Of a DNA stretch of 40,810 nt, positions 33,010 to 40,792 are shown one piece after another (position 1 is the stretch's first letter; each line of letters begins with the position of its first letter). A model generated the notes under the pieces. That model saw only the letters and a program-made list of their open reading frames with translations, did not search any database and had not been told where the DNA came from. The position numbers were made by a program, and so were the translations under genes. Source of the DNA: Idiomarina xiamenensis 10-D-4 (GTDB lineage Bacteria > Pseudomonadota > Gammaproteobacteria > Enterobacterales > Alteromonadaceae). The DNA lies in assembly GCF_000299895.1 (NCBI RefSeq), contig NZ_AMRG01000019.1:1-40810 (forward strand). Direction: 5' to 3'.

Positions 33010-33194
33010 CACGACTCTCCTGATAACGACAATGGCGACTGCCTTGCTTGCGGCTCAACAGCATCGAAAAAATGCCGGCAGTTGTCAAACAGCAGACGCT
33101 TGCAAACTGCACCGATAACTTGCCAGTGGCGATATAAGCCCCTAGGGTAGAATGATAACTTTAACTGTATAACTCGCGTCTGGAGGACAATTGC

Positions 33195-33722
33195 ATGTTG
33201 GCCAAGGTTTTATTGTTGGGCGTCTTTGTCAGCAGTGGTTTTTTCACTGCAACCGCCATCGCACAGTCGGTCTCGTCATCTGCCGATATGCGACCCAATC
33301 AATCATCGGCGCGCGCCTGCCAACTACTGACCGAAAAAGAAGTGCTTGATCACATACCCACTAAAAAAGGGGTACAGATCGTCGATGAAAAAGATGAGCC
33401 TTCGCATTCAAGCTGTGTCTGGGTGAGAAACGACCTCAACCTTAGCAACACCACCGAAGAGCCGTTTCAATTAACCCTGTCTTGGCAACACAATTTGACC
33501 GATGACTATCTGCTTGAGCGCGCCAGCCGTGCCGGTGAGCCCGTGCAAGGCATCGGTGATAAAGCTTACTGGCTAACCACCGCACAACCCTCGCTACTGG
33601 TATGGTTTGAAAACGATACCATTAGCGTGCAAATAATGGGTGGTCAAGCTAGCCGCAGTTCCGCCAAGCTAGCCGCTGAACGGGCGCTGCGACGGATAAA
33701 AACAGGGCAGGTTTGGCGTTAA
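33195..33722 (+). CDS. Exported protein of unknown function (DUF3558-like pattern)
   Basis: This 175-residue protein has a signal peptide (MLAKVLLLGVFVSSGFFTA, cleaved near AIAQS). The mature domain begins ARACQLLTEKEVLDHI and has SSCVWV, a pair of Cys likely to form a disulfide, then a C-terminal part GEPVQGIGDKAYWLT and a final helix. This order (Cys-LL-t-EV, then C-x-W, then GxGDxAYW) recalls DUF3558-like periplasmic proteins that measure or bind ligands, but the match is only a pattern. GGAGG lies about eight bases before the ATG. It stands alone, with no terminator clearly seen. Confidence 0.65.
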   Translation: MLAKVLLLGVFVSSGFFTATAIAQSVSSSADMRPNQSSARACQLLTEKEVLDHIPTKKGVQIVDEKDEPSHSSCVWVRNDLNLSNTTEEPFQLTLSWQHNLTDDYLLERASRAGEPVQGIGDKAYWLTTAQPSLLVWFENDTISVQIMGGQASRSSAKLAAERALRRIKTGQVWR

Positions 33723-33873
33723 TGATCGCCTAACAACGCTACGCCATTTCACTGCAAGTAATGGAGAATGCCAACTTTATATCCTTAATCGTTTAGTTCA
33801 TGTCAAAAGCGCCTGAAGGGAATCAGTTTGTGGTCAGTTGTTCTTTGAGACACCACAAAAAAAGAGGCTAAAG

Positions 33874-34080
33874 ATGCATAAACGTCATCTAACTCCATTC
33901 CTTTTACTCGGTCCAACATTATTTTCAGGCGCGATATACGCCGACAGGGTGAGCGTCAATGGAAAGACTTACGAGTGCTCTAACTCGTGCAGTATCAACA
34001 CCGGGCCACCCATGACAATTCAAGATTGTTGCGGCGGCACAGTGGCTCTTCTGCAACGTGAAGCAATTGAAATTAGCTAG
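33874..34080 (+). CDS. Small exported Cys-rich protein
   Basis: This small protein has 68 residues, from ATG 33874 with GAGG seven bases upstream. A signal peptide (MHKRHLTPFLLLGPTLFSGA) ends near YA-D. The mature 45 residues have four Cys in YECSNSC and DCCGG, which could make two disulfides, and it closes with EAIEIS. It is not a family I recognise. The next gene begins at or just after its stop, so it is the first of a run of small exported proteins up to 35338. The local sequence is AT-richer than the flanking genes, possibly a sign of separate origin. Confidence 0.55.
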   Translation: MHKRHLTPFLLLGPTLFSGAIYADRVSVNGKTYECSNSCSINTGPPMTIQDCCGGTVALLQREAIEIS

Positions 34081-34112
34081 TGCTGAAAGTTTTTTTAAAC
34101 GGCAAATTAGTT

Positions 34113-34718
34113 ATGAAGAAAATTACCATTGTGGCGTGCCTAGCCGTAGCGATTTTTTTGGCTTTCTTTATACCAGAACAAGCCCCTAATGATGTCAGCG
34201 TTCATGAATCAAAAAACAACGCTAGCACGATCTCTGTCCCATTAAAACTAGGCCAAAAGCAAGCAGAAATTACTGTTGAACCAACACTAAAGAGAAGCAC
34301 AGAAACTGATGATAATAAAGTCTTAGACAATCTAATCTTAACGCTATCAGCCCCTCAGGGATTAGCGCTGGATGCGGCTAATCGGGCCTTACGGCAAGCG
34401 GACTTTAATGCGTTAATTGACCGCTTAGCTAATGACAACTCAGGGCTTGAACAAACACTGGCACTGACAGAAACGCTGCTTGATATTCAAACCATACATA
34501 ACGAGTTAGCACTCACTAACATAGCTTGCAATAGACAGCTATGTGCAGCAACACTTGCCGTTCGCAACACCGAATCTATCATGCCGTTTACCCGTGAGCT
34601 GGTCGATAGTTTCTCGCAACCAGTCAGCGTTATCAGCCAACCAGTCGTAGTGAACGGCGTACACAAACTACGGCTGCTACTCAATTTTCGCTCAGCTAGT
34701 CTTGTTGTGAACGAGTGA
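34113..34718 (+). CDS. Membrane-anchored or exported protein of unknown function
   Basis: This protein has 201 residues from ATG 34113; a GTG at 34080 that overlaps the previous stop would add 11 residues. MKKITIVACLAVAIFLAFF is a signal peptide or single anchor. A Lys/Glu-rich linker follows, then a helical domain (LDAANRALRQADFNALIDRL), and ACNRQLCAATLAV, a C-x4-C near a beta strand as seen in many secreted proteobacterial proteins of unknown role. The last part is beta-rich (VSVISQPVVVNGVHKLRLLL). Its TGA shares a base with the next ATG, so translation is probably coupled. Function not recognised. Confidence 0.6.
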   Translation: MKKITIVACLAVAIFLAFFIPEQAPNDVSVHESKNNASTISVPLKLGQKQAEITVEPTLKRSTETDDNKVLDNLILTLSAPQGLALDAANRALRQADFNALIDRLANDNSGLEQTLALTETLLDIQTIHNELALTNIACNRQLCAATLAVRNTESIMPFTRELVDSFSQPVSVISQPVVVNGVHKLRLLLNFRSASLVVNE

Positions 34719-35027
34719 TGACGACTTGGCGGATGACCACCCTCATCATAATCATAACCCTATCGGGATGTTCGACCACGGCTAAGATCGCTACAGGATT
34801 AATTGCCGATGATCCCTTCCTTTTTAGCGAAATCACGACGGTTAAAGTGCGTTGGGCAAGCGGCAAGTGACACCGAGCGGCGCTCACGCGATGCGCGCAT
34901 TAGCGTGATGAACGACATACGACAGCAATTAGCCGCAGGCAAAAACCTAAACGACTACTGCAATATTAAGGTTAAACACGCCATTGATGACAGCTTTCAA
35001 CGACCAGTAACCAGGGGATTTTTATGA
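34718..35027 (+). pseudogene. Small lipoprotein gene, apparently frameshifted
   Basis: From ATG 34718 a 50-residue frame reads a short lipoprotein signal MTTWRMTTLIIIITLSGC (lipobox LSGC) and stops at 34870. A second frame, open from about 34803 to 35027, reads a charged helical sequence, RISVMNDIRQQLAAGKNLND, with one Cys and no export signal of its own; its stop overlaps the next start (ATGA). The two look like halves of one lipoprotein of about 100 residues separated by a frameshift between about 34805 and 34868. Two overlapping small genes or a sequencing error are the other choices. Confidence 0.5.
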
Positions 35028-35338
35028 GATTAAAGACTATTTTGATAACCTTTTTTGCTTTTTTAATGACCGCTCAAGTAAGCGCCGATGAGCAGCAGTG
35101 GATGCAAATACAGCAAGATAACCTAATCAATCAATTACCAGCCAACAAACCAGTGCAACCGCAAGATGGCGATATTCGGACCCAAGTTTGGCAGCGTATC
35201 GAAAATAACGTGCTGTTTAGTTACACACTAAAGCAAACCTATCGTGTGCAAGGCGATTCCGGGCGCTGGGTTACGACGTTAACGAGTAAACAATATATTA
35301 AAGATGTGCCGCCCAAGGCGGCTGATGGGATTGACTAA
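35024..35338 (+). CDS. Small exported protein of unknown function
   Basis: This 104-residue protein has a clear signal peptide, MRLKTILITFFAFLMTAQVS, cleaved near SA-D. The mature part is Gln-rich (EQQWMQIQQDNLINQ) and then beta-rich (VWQRIENNVLFSYTLKQTY). It has no cysteine after the signal. AGGGG lies about six bases before the ATG, and the ATG overlaps the stop of the frame before it. It is the last of the run of small exported genes and is followed by a hairpin terminator. It is not a family I recognise. Confidence 0.6.
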   Translation: MRLKTILITFFAFLMTAQVSADEQQWMQIQQDNLINQLPANKPVQPQDGDIRTQVWQRIENNVLFSYTLKQTYRVQGDSGRWVTTLTSKQYIKDVPPKAADGID

Positions 35339-35374
35339 ATGGTCACCGTTATCAGTACTTTACAAACCTTAACC

Positions 35375-35395
35375 AAGCCGTCGTTGACGGCTTTT
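35375..35395 (+). terminator. Probable terminator after the small exported gene run
   Basis: An eight-base stem, AAGCCGTC with GACGGCTT, has a three-base loop and is followed by TTC. The T-run is short, so termination may be partial. Confidence 0.6.
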
Positions 35396-35501
35396 CGGCG
35401 TTTTACTAGAGTGACTTAACGCATGCTGACGTCCATTAACATCCAGATGAGCAGCCGTATTGTCAGCAACAGGCGTAAGGAAACCTGTAAGGAAACGACC
35501 A

Positions 35502-35975
35502 ATGAAACGACTTTGTACGACTCTCGCTTTTACCACAGTGGTCATTTGCGGCGCGGCTCAAGCGCAGACCGCACCCGAACAATCGATGGATAAACCATGG
35601 GATTATATTTACGATAATCCGGGAAAAACACCCCATGACGACGACCAATCTGAACACGGTGAACGACTACAAGCGCGCTGGAACAGTTGCTCAGACATGG
35701 TGCTAAAAACCAATATGGTGGCAAAGACCATCGCCGGCGTAAAAGATAACCCCGACGACTATTACGTCACCGCAGAACAAAATCGTAAGCAACTCGACCA
35801 GTTCTTTCCAACCAATACCGGCACCTACCAAGACACCATTAACGCAAAGATTTTAGCGCTAGGTGACGAACATTGGAAAATGGCGCGCGGTGATGCCGAC
35901 AGCGCACCCGAACTATCACAAATGGCGTGGGACTGGTGCACCAACCAAGATGCCGAAAACTTCGTCGGATTATAG
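35502..35975 (+). CDS. Exported protein of unknown function
   Basis: This protein has 157 residues from ATG 35502, with AAGGAA eight bases upstream. The leader contains a direct repeat GTAAGGAAAC (35475-35484 and 35487-35496), so two ribosome-site-like copies stand in tandem. A signal peptide (MKRLCTTLAFTTVVICGAA) ends near AQAQ. The mature part is acidic and helical, with one Cys in RWNSCSDMV and one in WDWCTNQD, which could pair. Not recognised as a known family. It has its own promoter space after the terminator at 35375 and converges on a TonB receptor gene. Confidence 0.6.
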   Translation: MKRLCTTLAFTTVVICGAAQAQTAPEQSMDKPWDYIYDNPGKTPHDDDQSEHGERLQARWNSCSDMVLKTNMVAKTIAGVKDNPDDYYVTAEQNRKQLDQFFPTNTGTYQDTINAKILALGDEHWKMARGDADSAPELSQMAWDWCTNQDAENFVGL

Positions 35976-36042
35976 CTAATAGCGGGTGGTGACAATTAAC
36001 ACCAAACGTGCGGATGACTCGCAGGCATCCGCGCGTTCGCTT

Positions 36043-38142
36043 TTATAAATCAAGGTTAAGTGTGAGTTCTGCCGTTCGTTCCATGCCCATCCAGCAATTG
36101 GTGGCGTCGGAGCAAGCGCCCACATAACGCTCATTGGTAACATTATTAACCGACAAGCCAATACGCATAGTTGGATTAATCCGGTAAGTCATAGCGATAT
36201 CACCTAACGTATAGCTAGGCACTGTAGCGGTATTCTCTGCATCCAGAGCGCTCTCTCCAACAAAACGAATACCAGCGCTGACATCAAAGCGGTCATTAAG
36301 GTAATAAGTCGCCCACAATGACGCTTGTTTATCGGCCACCCAAACAGGCGTTTTTCCTACTAAATTGGGGTTTAATGGGTTATCACTCACCTCGACATCC
36401 TGATGATTATAGGTTGCCAATAACTCCAAATCCTCGCTGACTTGGCCAGCAAGCGATAACTCAAAGCCGGTCGAAGTCACTTCGCCTGTCTGTGTGTATT
36501 GCATAAAATCAGGCGTGTTAACCACCACATTCTCTTGTGTGATATCAAAGTAAGCCGAGGTAATTTGAACTCGCTCTCCAGCGTACTTTAACCCCACCTC
36601 AAATTGCTCTGCGGTAGTGGGCTTGAAAGCCGCACCGGTGTTGGTGTCCACTCCAGAGGTCGGCTCGTACGAAGTGGCATAGTTAACATAGGGGCGAATA
36701 CCGTTCTCAAAATTGTAAATCACAGCTAAACGAACACTGGTTTCACTCTGATCGATATCGGTTATCGTTTCAGCGCCCGCCGCTTGTTGTTTGTCTGTAC
36801 TCTCGTATTGGTCATGGCGTAAGTTAGCTAGCAGTACCCAGTTAGCAACACTGATCTCATCCTGTAAGTAATAACCCACCTGAGTTTGTTCTATATCGTT
36901 CAGTTGGTCGTAAGCAAAACTGGCCTCTAGCGCCGCTATATCAAATTGATGGTGATCGGGAGCAGCAAGATCGATAGTGGGTGTATTCGCACCAAAAGTA
37001 TCACGATAGCGTACATCGGAATTTAACGTCTGGTAGTCAACACCGACTAATACCGCGTGCGTCACCTCGCCATGACTCAACTCAAACGCCAACTGGTTAT
37101 CGACGGTATAGCCATTCATACTTTCGTCTGTGCGATAAGCCGCACGCGTCAAGGTGCGTCCTGCTGGGGCAAAATGATAGCTATTGCGTTGTAATAACTC
37201 GCCATCGGTATAGCGAAAATTTTGCAAAAAAGTTAAACCGTTAGCAAACTGGTGATTAAACTTATAGCCAACCATACCGATGCTCCGGTCAACATTATTC
37301 CAGTTGCCATCACCGGCATAGGCATCACTGTCTAAGCGACCCCAGTCAGCGTTTAATACCGTACCTTCAGCAGGTAATGGCGTCGACGGTATAGCCCTAG
37401 GATCGCGCTGATAATAAAGGTTGAGGTTTAAACTTGTGCGTTCTGCCAGTTGAAAGGTGGCCGAAGGCGCCAACAAATAGCGTTCTTCCTCGGTAGTTTG
37501 CATTTGTCCATCGCGCTGACGAGCTAACGCGACCACACGGTAATCAGCAATATCGCTAATACCATTATGATCAATACCAATTTCCGCCAAACTTTGCGTA
37601 CCCGCACGTAAGCGCAAACTGGTTTGTTCAGTGCTCAATGGTAATTTGGCGACCTGATTAACCATACCGCCAGGAGGTGCTGAACCATAAAGTACCGAGG
37701 TTGGTCCTTTTAATACCTCAATACGCTCACTCGCATAAGCATCAACTTGTGCAGCCAAGTTCCACAAGTTGTTATATGGCAATTGTAAGCCATCGTAATA
37801 ATTCCGGTAACTTTGAAAACCACGAATACTATACTGGTCAAAAATTGTCACCGTACCACGGCTTTCAGGCGTCACCCCGGGTACATAACGCAGCGCTTCG
37901 TTGACACTGTCTACAGCCCTAAGCTGTAATAGTTCGCTGTCGTAAACCTCATAACTCATCGGTGCTTGTAAGGGTGTCAGTGCCGACTTGGTACCCGTGG
38001 TGCGATAAGAGTCAGCATATACTTCAATCCGCTCAATCGACGGTTCGGCTTCAGTTTGTTGTGCCCAAACCGACCCCGACACAGCCATCATCGCCAGCCA
38101 CAGAGAACCACGTTTAAATTGATTTAACGATAGCGAAAACAT
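36043..38142 (-). CDS. TonB-dependent siderophore receptor
   Basis: This receptor is about 699 residues from ATG 38142; ATG 38154 and 38163 are alternatives and the ribosome site is weak. A signal peptide ends VWAQQ. TonB box region IERIEVYADSYR, a plug with PMSYEVYDSELLQL, LRYVPGVTPESRG, DQYSIRGFQSYRNYYDGLQL and VLKGPTSVLYGSAPPGGMVN are those of the ferric hydroxamate/siderophore receptor group. The C-terminal pair of Cys in YVGACSDATNCWMGMER matches the FhuA-type ending. The final residue is Leu rather than the Phe usual for barrel assembly. An AraC-type gene lies just upstream in the same direction, a common way to control a xenosiderophore receptor. No clear Fur box was seen. Confidence 0.9.
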   Translation of the reverse strand: MFSLSLNQFKRGSLWLAMMAVSGSVWAQQTEAEPSIERIEVYADSYRTTGTKSALTPLQAPMSYEVYDSELLQLRAVDSVNEALRYVPGVTPESRGTVTIFDQYSIRGFQSYRNYYDGLQLPYNNLWNLAAQVDAYASERIEVLKGPTSVLYGSAPPGGMVNQVAKLPLSTEQTSLRLRAGTQSLAEIGIDHNGISDIADYRVVALARQRDGQMQTTEEERYLLAPSATFQLAERTSLNLNLYYQRDPRAIPSTPLPAEGTVLNADWGRLDSDAYAGDGNWNNVDRSIGMVGYKFNHQFANGLTFLQNFRYTDGELLQRNSYHFAPAGRTLTRAAYRTDESMNGYTVDNQLAFELSHGEVTHAVLVGVDYQTLNSDVRYRDTFGANTPTIDLAAPDHHQFDIAALEASFAYDQLNDIEQTQVGYYLQDEISVANWVLLANLRHDQYESTDKQQAAGAETITDIDQSETSVRLAVIYNFENGIRPYVNYATSYEPTSGVDTNTGAAFKPTTAEQFEVGLKYAGERVQITSAYFDITQENVVVNTPDFMQYTQTGEVTSTGFELSLAGQVSEDLELLATYNHQDVEVSDNPLNPNLVGKTPVWVADKQASLWATYYLNDRFDVSAGIRFVGESALDAENTATVPSYTLGDIAMTYRINPTMRIGLSVNNVTNERYVGACSDATNCWMGMERTAELTLNLDL

Positions 38143-38184
38143 AAGCAATTCCATGTAGAACATAAAGGCAACACATGTTATTGC

Positions 38185-38210
38185 AATTGATTCCTATTTA
38201 CAAATCAATT
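38185..38210. repeat. Inverted repeat between araC-type gene and siderophore receptor gene
   Basis: AATTGATT (38185-38192) and AATCAATT (38203-38210) form perfect eight-base arms ten bases apart. The site straddles the araC-type stop codon and lies about 45 bases before the receptor start, a fitting place for an operator. No T-run follows on either strand. Confidence 0.45.
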
Positions 38211-38942
38211 AACTTTCACTTGAAACTGCCTCGGTGTTTCTCTAAAGCGCTCGCGAAATGCCTTAATGTAGGCACTAACCGTGGCATAACCGCATAACGC
38301 TGAAACTTCGCTAATGGCTAATCCCGCATCAATCCATTGCAGCGACGTTAGCAATTTAGCTTGCTGCCGCCACTGACTAAAACTCAAACCCGTTTGCTCC
38401 ATAAATAATCGACTTAACGTGCGTATACTCACCCCCCACTTGTTGGCTAACGCAGCTTGACTTTTTTGGCTTGCAGGCTCTTCAAGTAACTCGTCGGCAA
38501 TATGGCGAGCACGACGATCAGCGGGCAACGGTAAACACAAAGACAGCTCTGCAGTGCGCATAGCTTCGTACGCCAATAACTCTGTGAGGTGTGCTAAGTA
38601 TTCAGTTGGATAGTCAACAGCTAAAGACGTCAATTTTTGCAAAATTGCCTGTATAAAAAAATCTATGCGGCAAATCTTAGGCTTATTATGCAACGCCATA
38701 TTATCCATCGAGTTAACTCGAAAGATATAGCCCTGCACAGTAGATAACGCACGAGCTTTATGAGCCAACTTTTCAGGAAACCACCCCAGAGACCCCGACG
38801 TTAACGTCCACTGTGCCTGCTCAGTTTCGATGACAAAAATTCCGCGCGTCAACCAATAAAACTGACCCGCCGAATGACTATGCCAGGGTGTTTCATGTTG
38901 CCGAACATGGCTTAACGCTTCGATATGCACAAAAATGGCCAC
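38205..38942 (-). CDS. AraC-family regulator with cupin sensor domain
   Basis: This 245-residue regulator has an N-terminal cupin-like domain (HETPWHSHSAGQFYWLTRG, then LTSGSLGWFPEKLAHKA) and a C-terminal pair of HTH motifs. The second is typical (LAISEVSALCGYATVSAYIK then FRERFRETPRQFQ). Cupin AraC proteins bind a small ligand and act at nearby promoters. The receptor gene begins 62 bases downstream on the same strand, so it is the natural target, with the receptor's siderophore as likely effector. The start is uncertain: the GTG at 38942 has no good ribosome site and another GTG stands four codons later. Confidence 0.85.
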   Translation of the reverse strand: MAIFVHIEALSHVRQHETPWHSHSAGQFYWLTRGIFVIETEQAQWTLTSGSLGWFPEKLAHKARALSTVQGYIFRVNSMDNMALHNKPKICRIDFFIQAILQKLTSLAVDYPTEYLAHLTELLAYEAMRTAELSLCLPLPADRRARHIADELLEEPASQKSQAALANKWGVSIRTLSRLFMEQTGLSFSQWRQQAKLLTSLQWIDAGLAISEVSALCGYATVSAYIKAFRERFRETPRQFQVKVN

Positions 38943-39032
38943 TTAAAGATATTTAATGTCTTAATAGCGATAATAGGCCTAGCGTTTCACTTTGTATACT
39001 GCATGCGTTGGATCAATTAGGAGTATGAACAA

Positions 39033-39422
39033 ATGAACACACGCAATTTTGTCATCAACGCATTGCAGCACGTTATCGGAAACCCAGAGCACGACGCAAA
39101 GTTATTGGAGCATTACTTTTCTGAAAAGTATCAACAAAGGGTGAATGGCGTTAGCCTGGATTACCATCAGTTTGTCGAGCATATGGCACTGCTGAAACGC
39201 CATACAAAGAAAATGATACTGAACATTCTCGCGCTGGCATCAGAAGACGATACCGTTTTTACTCAGCATCATGTAGATATCGAAAAGAGTGATGGAGAAC
39301 AATGCTCGTTTGAGGTTTTTGCTAATTTCACCATAAAAAATAACAAGATAGTCAGTTGCGTAGAACTTACACGTTTGCTGGCAGGCAGCTCAGAAGATGA
39401 CGATATGGGCAGTCGACACTAA
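39033..39422 (+). CDS. SnoaL/NTF2-like cytoplasmic protein
   Basis: This 129-residue protein without signal peptide has the SnoaL-like pattern: helices NFVINALQHVIGNPEHDAKLL and HYFSEKYQQRVNGVSLDYHQFVEH, then a curved sheet with DDTVFTQHHVDIEKSDG and CSFEVFANFTIKNNKIV. Such proteins are often polyketide cyclase-like or stress-related and cannot be given a reaction here. AGGAG lies nine bases before the ATG. It is divergent from the araC-type gene, so the two may share control, and is followed by a hairpin terminator. Confidence 0.72.
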   Translation: MNTRNFVINALQHVIGNPEHDAKLLEHYFSEKYQQRVNGVSLDYHQFVEHMALLKRHTKKMILNILALASEDDTVFTQHHVDIEKSDGEQCSFEVFANFTIKNNKIVSCVELTRLLAGSSEDDDMGSRH

Positions 39423-39455
39423 AACTTATCAAGCAATCACTGCTTCTTTTCAGCA

Positions 39456-39495
39456 AAAAAACATTAGATACCCTATTGCAGGGGTATCTAATTTG
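39456..39495. terminator. Bidirectional hairpin terminator
   Basis: TTAGATACCC (39464-39473) and GGGTATCTAA (39482-39491) make a perfect ten-base stem. A run of seven A before it gives a T-run on the minus strand and TTTG follows on the plus strand. It stands between the ends of two convergent genes and likely serves both. Confidence 0.75.
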
Positions 39496-39562
39496 TTCGC
39501 TGATTAACGAGTGCCCATTTTATTAAGGGGCTAATGCACTTGTCTTGGCGTTCTATCCCCAA

Positions 39563-40000
39563 TTAGCTTATCTCAGCAGCTCGACGCGGAACTCGGGTCG
39601 TACTCGTGCTCACACCGACTAGCTCGCCGTTTTCATAAGTAAAAGTGATGGTAACCGTCACAATGTGAGTAGCGGTAGTGTAAGTTGTCGATGACGACGA
39701 CGAACAAGCACCAGAAACACAAGGAGCAGGTGGGTTACTTGAACTAGAGGTATCTATGTCATTGGCGTTTAAAAGACCATTTTCACTGTTACTGTGCACT
39801 AATTTTGCGGTTCTATCTAAATTCACTTCGCTTGAATGCAGGATATGTCCTTTATCATCCCAGACCAGCACCGAGAGCTTTTCTAAGTCTTTGTTGTGTT
39901 CTACTTGAGTACACACATTATTTGAGCATGGCGGCAACGTTTGGCTGGCTAGAGCGACGAACGACATAAGAGAGAAAACTGTTGCGATAAGTAGCTTCAT
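39563..40000 (-). CDS. Small exported protein with two Cys-x4-Cys pairs
   Basis: This protein has 145 residues from ATG 40000, with AAGGAG about seven bases upstream; longer in-frame starts would bury the signal peptide. MKLLIATVFSLMSFVALAS is the signal. The mature part has Cys25-x4-Cys30 (PPCSNNVCTQ), Cys94-x4-Cys99 (PAPCVSGACS), a Ser-rich stretch beside the second pair, and a Thr/Val-rich strand (ATHIVTVTITFTYENGELVG). No known family is recognised. It is a stand-alone minus-strand gene in an AT-rich part of the window. Confidence 0.6.
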   Translation of the reverse strand: MKLLIATVFSLMSFVALASQTLPPCSNNVCTQVEHNKDLEKLSVLVWDDKGHILHSSEVNLDRTAKLVHSNSENGLLNANDIDTSSSSNPPAPCVSGACSSSSSTTYTTATHIVTVTITFTYENGELVGVSTSTTRVPRRAAEIS

Positions 40001-40045
40001 AAAGCTGCTCCTTGTCATTTTTGTAAAATGTAAGACACCACGCAA

Positions 40046-40441
40046 CCAGCGTAATGATACACAGTTAAATGTTGCAAAAATGTTTCAATTTGTCAAATGG
40101 GCAAGAGCGTGAGCGAGTTAAAATACTAAGGTGGCGAGTTCGGGCCCAAACGCGTTAAACAAAGAGCCGTACATTTATTTACACTAATAAAAAGGTGTTA
40201 CTTAGGAATAAAGTTTGATACTAGATTTGGATTAAGTCATTGATTTTATATTACACATCTTCTTTAACTAATAAATAAAGTATCATACAAATTCGAGTGA
40301 TGTTCACGATTTCGGATAATTTTATAGAATAAAGAATAAAACTAATGTTTAGATAACACTACCCTACAACCGTTAAAGATGTCTAGAAACTCTGGGAATT
40401 CCACTAATATCCCATCCTCAGACTGGACTTCCCAGACGTTA
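40046..40441. other. AT-rich stretch without a confident gene
   Basis: These roughly 400 bases are markedly richer in A/T than the rest of the window. A minus-strand frame of up to 68 codons (40342-40548) has no ribosome site and mostly overlaps the nucleotidyltransferase frame. Its last 34 codons read VNNVWEVQSEDGILVEF and could be a small downstream gene, but I cannot support it. Nothing else is seen. Confidence 0.35.
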
Positions 40442-40792
40442 TTAACCTTCGGCTCGCTCCCAAAGTATTCTACCATCACGTGCACAAGCATATGGCACGA
40501 GGTCCTCCGGCGGAGGCTTTGACTCCTCAAAGCGGTAACGTTTAGCAACGATTAAATCGATTTTTCCCAAACCTAGTTTCCTTCGCGAACGATCCAGCTC
40601 AAACATTAATTCTGTATTCCTTCCTGTAAGGATTCCTGCAGGAGCATCATCTTCTATAACCGAGACAAAATCATGGTCGCTGCCCGGGCGCTCCTCATCC
40701 CGAGGTCGACTTCCAATAATATATAGCCTTTGGTAACCATATTTACCGAGGTGACGAATACAGAACTGATGAGTGAATTCTGTAACTGCCCC
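40442..40792 (-). pseudogene. Incomplete nucleotidyltransferase-domain protein, no usable start
   Basis: On the minus strand a 117-codon open stretch reads a small nucleotidyltransferase domain: a leading helix, LYIIGSRPRDEERPGSDHDF holding the GSR..GSDxD catalytic motif with the metal-binding acids, VSVIEDD, then KIDLIVAKRYRFEES and an ending VPYACARDGRILWERAEG typical of the minimal nucleotidyltransferase family. A stop (TAA) stands in frame just upstream and there is no ATG, GTG or TTG before the motif. It is therefore broken, frameshifted at its N terminus, or starts at an unusual codon. Such proteins transfer nucleotides to partner proteins or drugs and are often toxin-antitoxin parts; no HEPN partner is seen. 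Confidence 0.6.

Noticed and set aside
33874-40000. Kinship between the small Cys-rich proteins at 33874 and 39563, both with a CSN-type Cys pair and ending in EIS
   Set aside because: The shared pieces are three to five residues long and the rest does not align, so chance is enough.
40342-40548. A 68-codon minus-strand frame as a separate gene
   Set aside because: It overlaps the nucleotidyltransferase frame for half its length, has no ribosome site, and its first half reads like an out-of-frame shadow. Only the last part could be coding.
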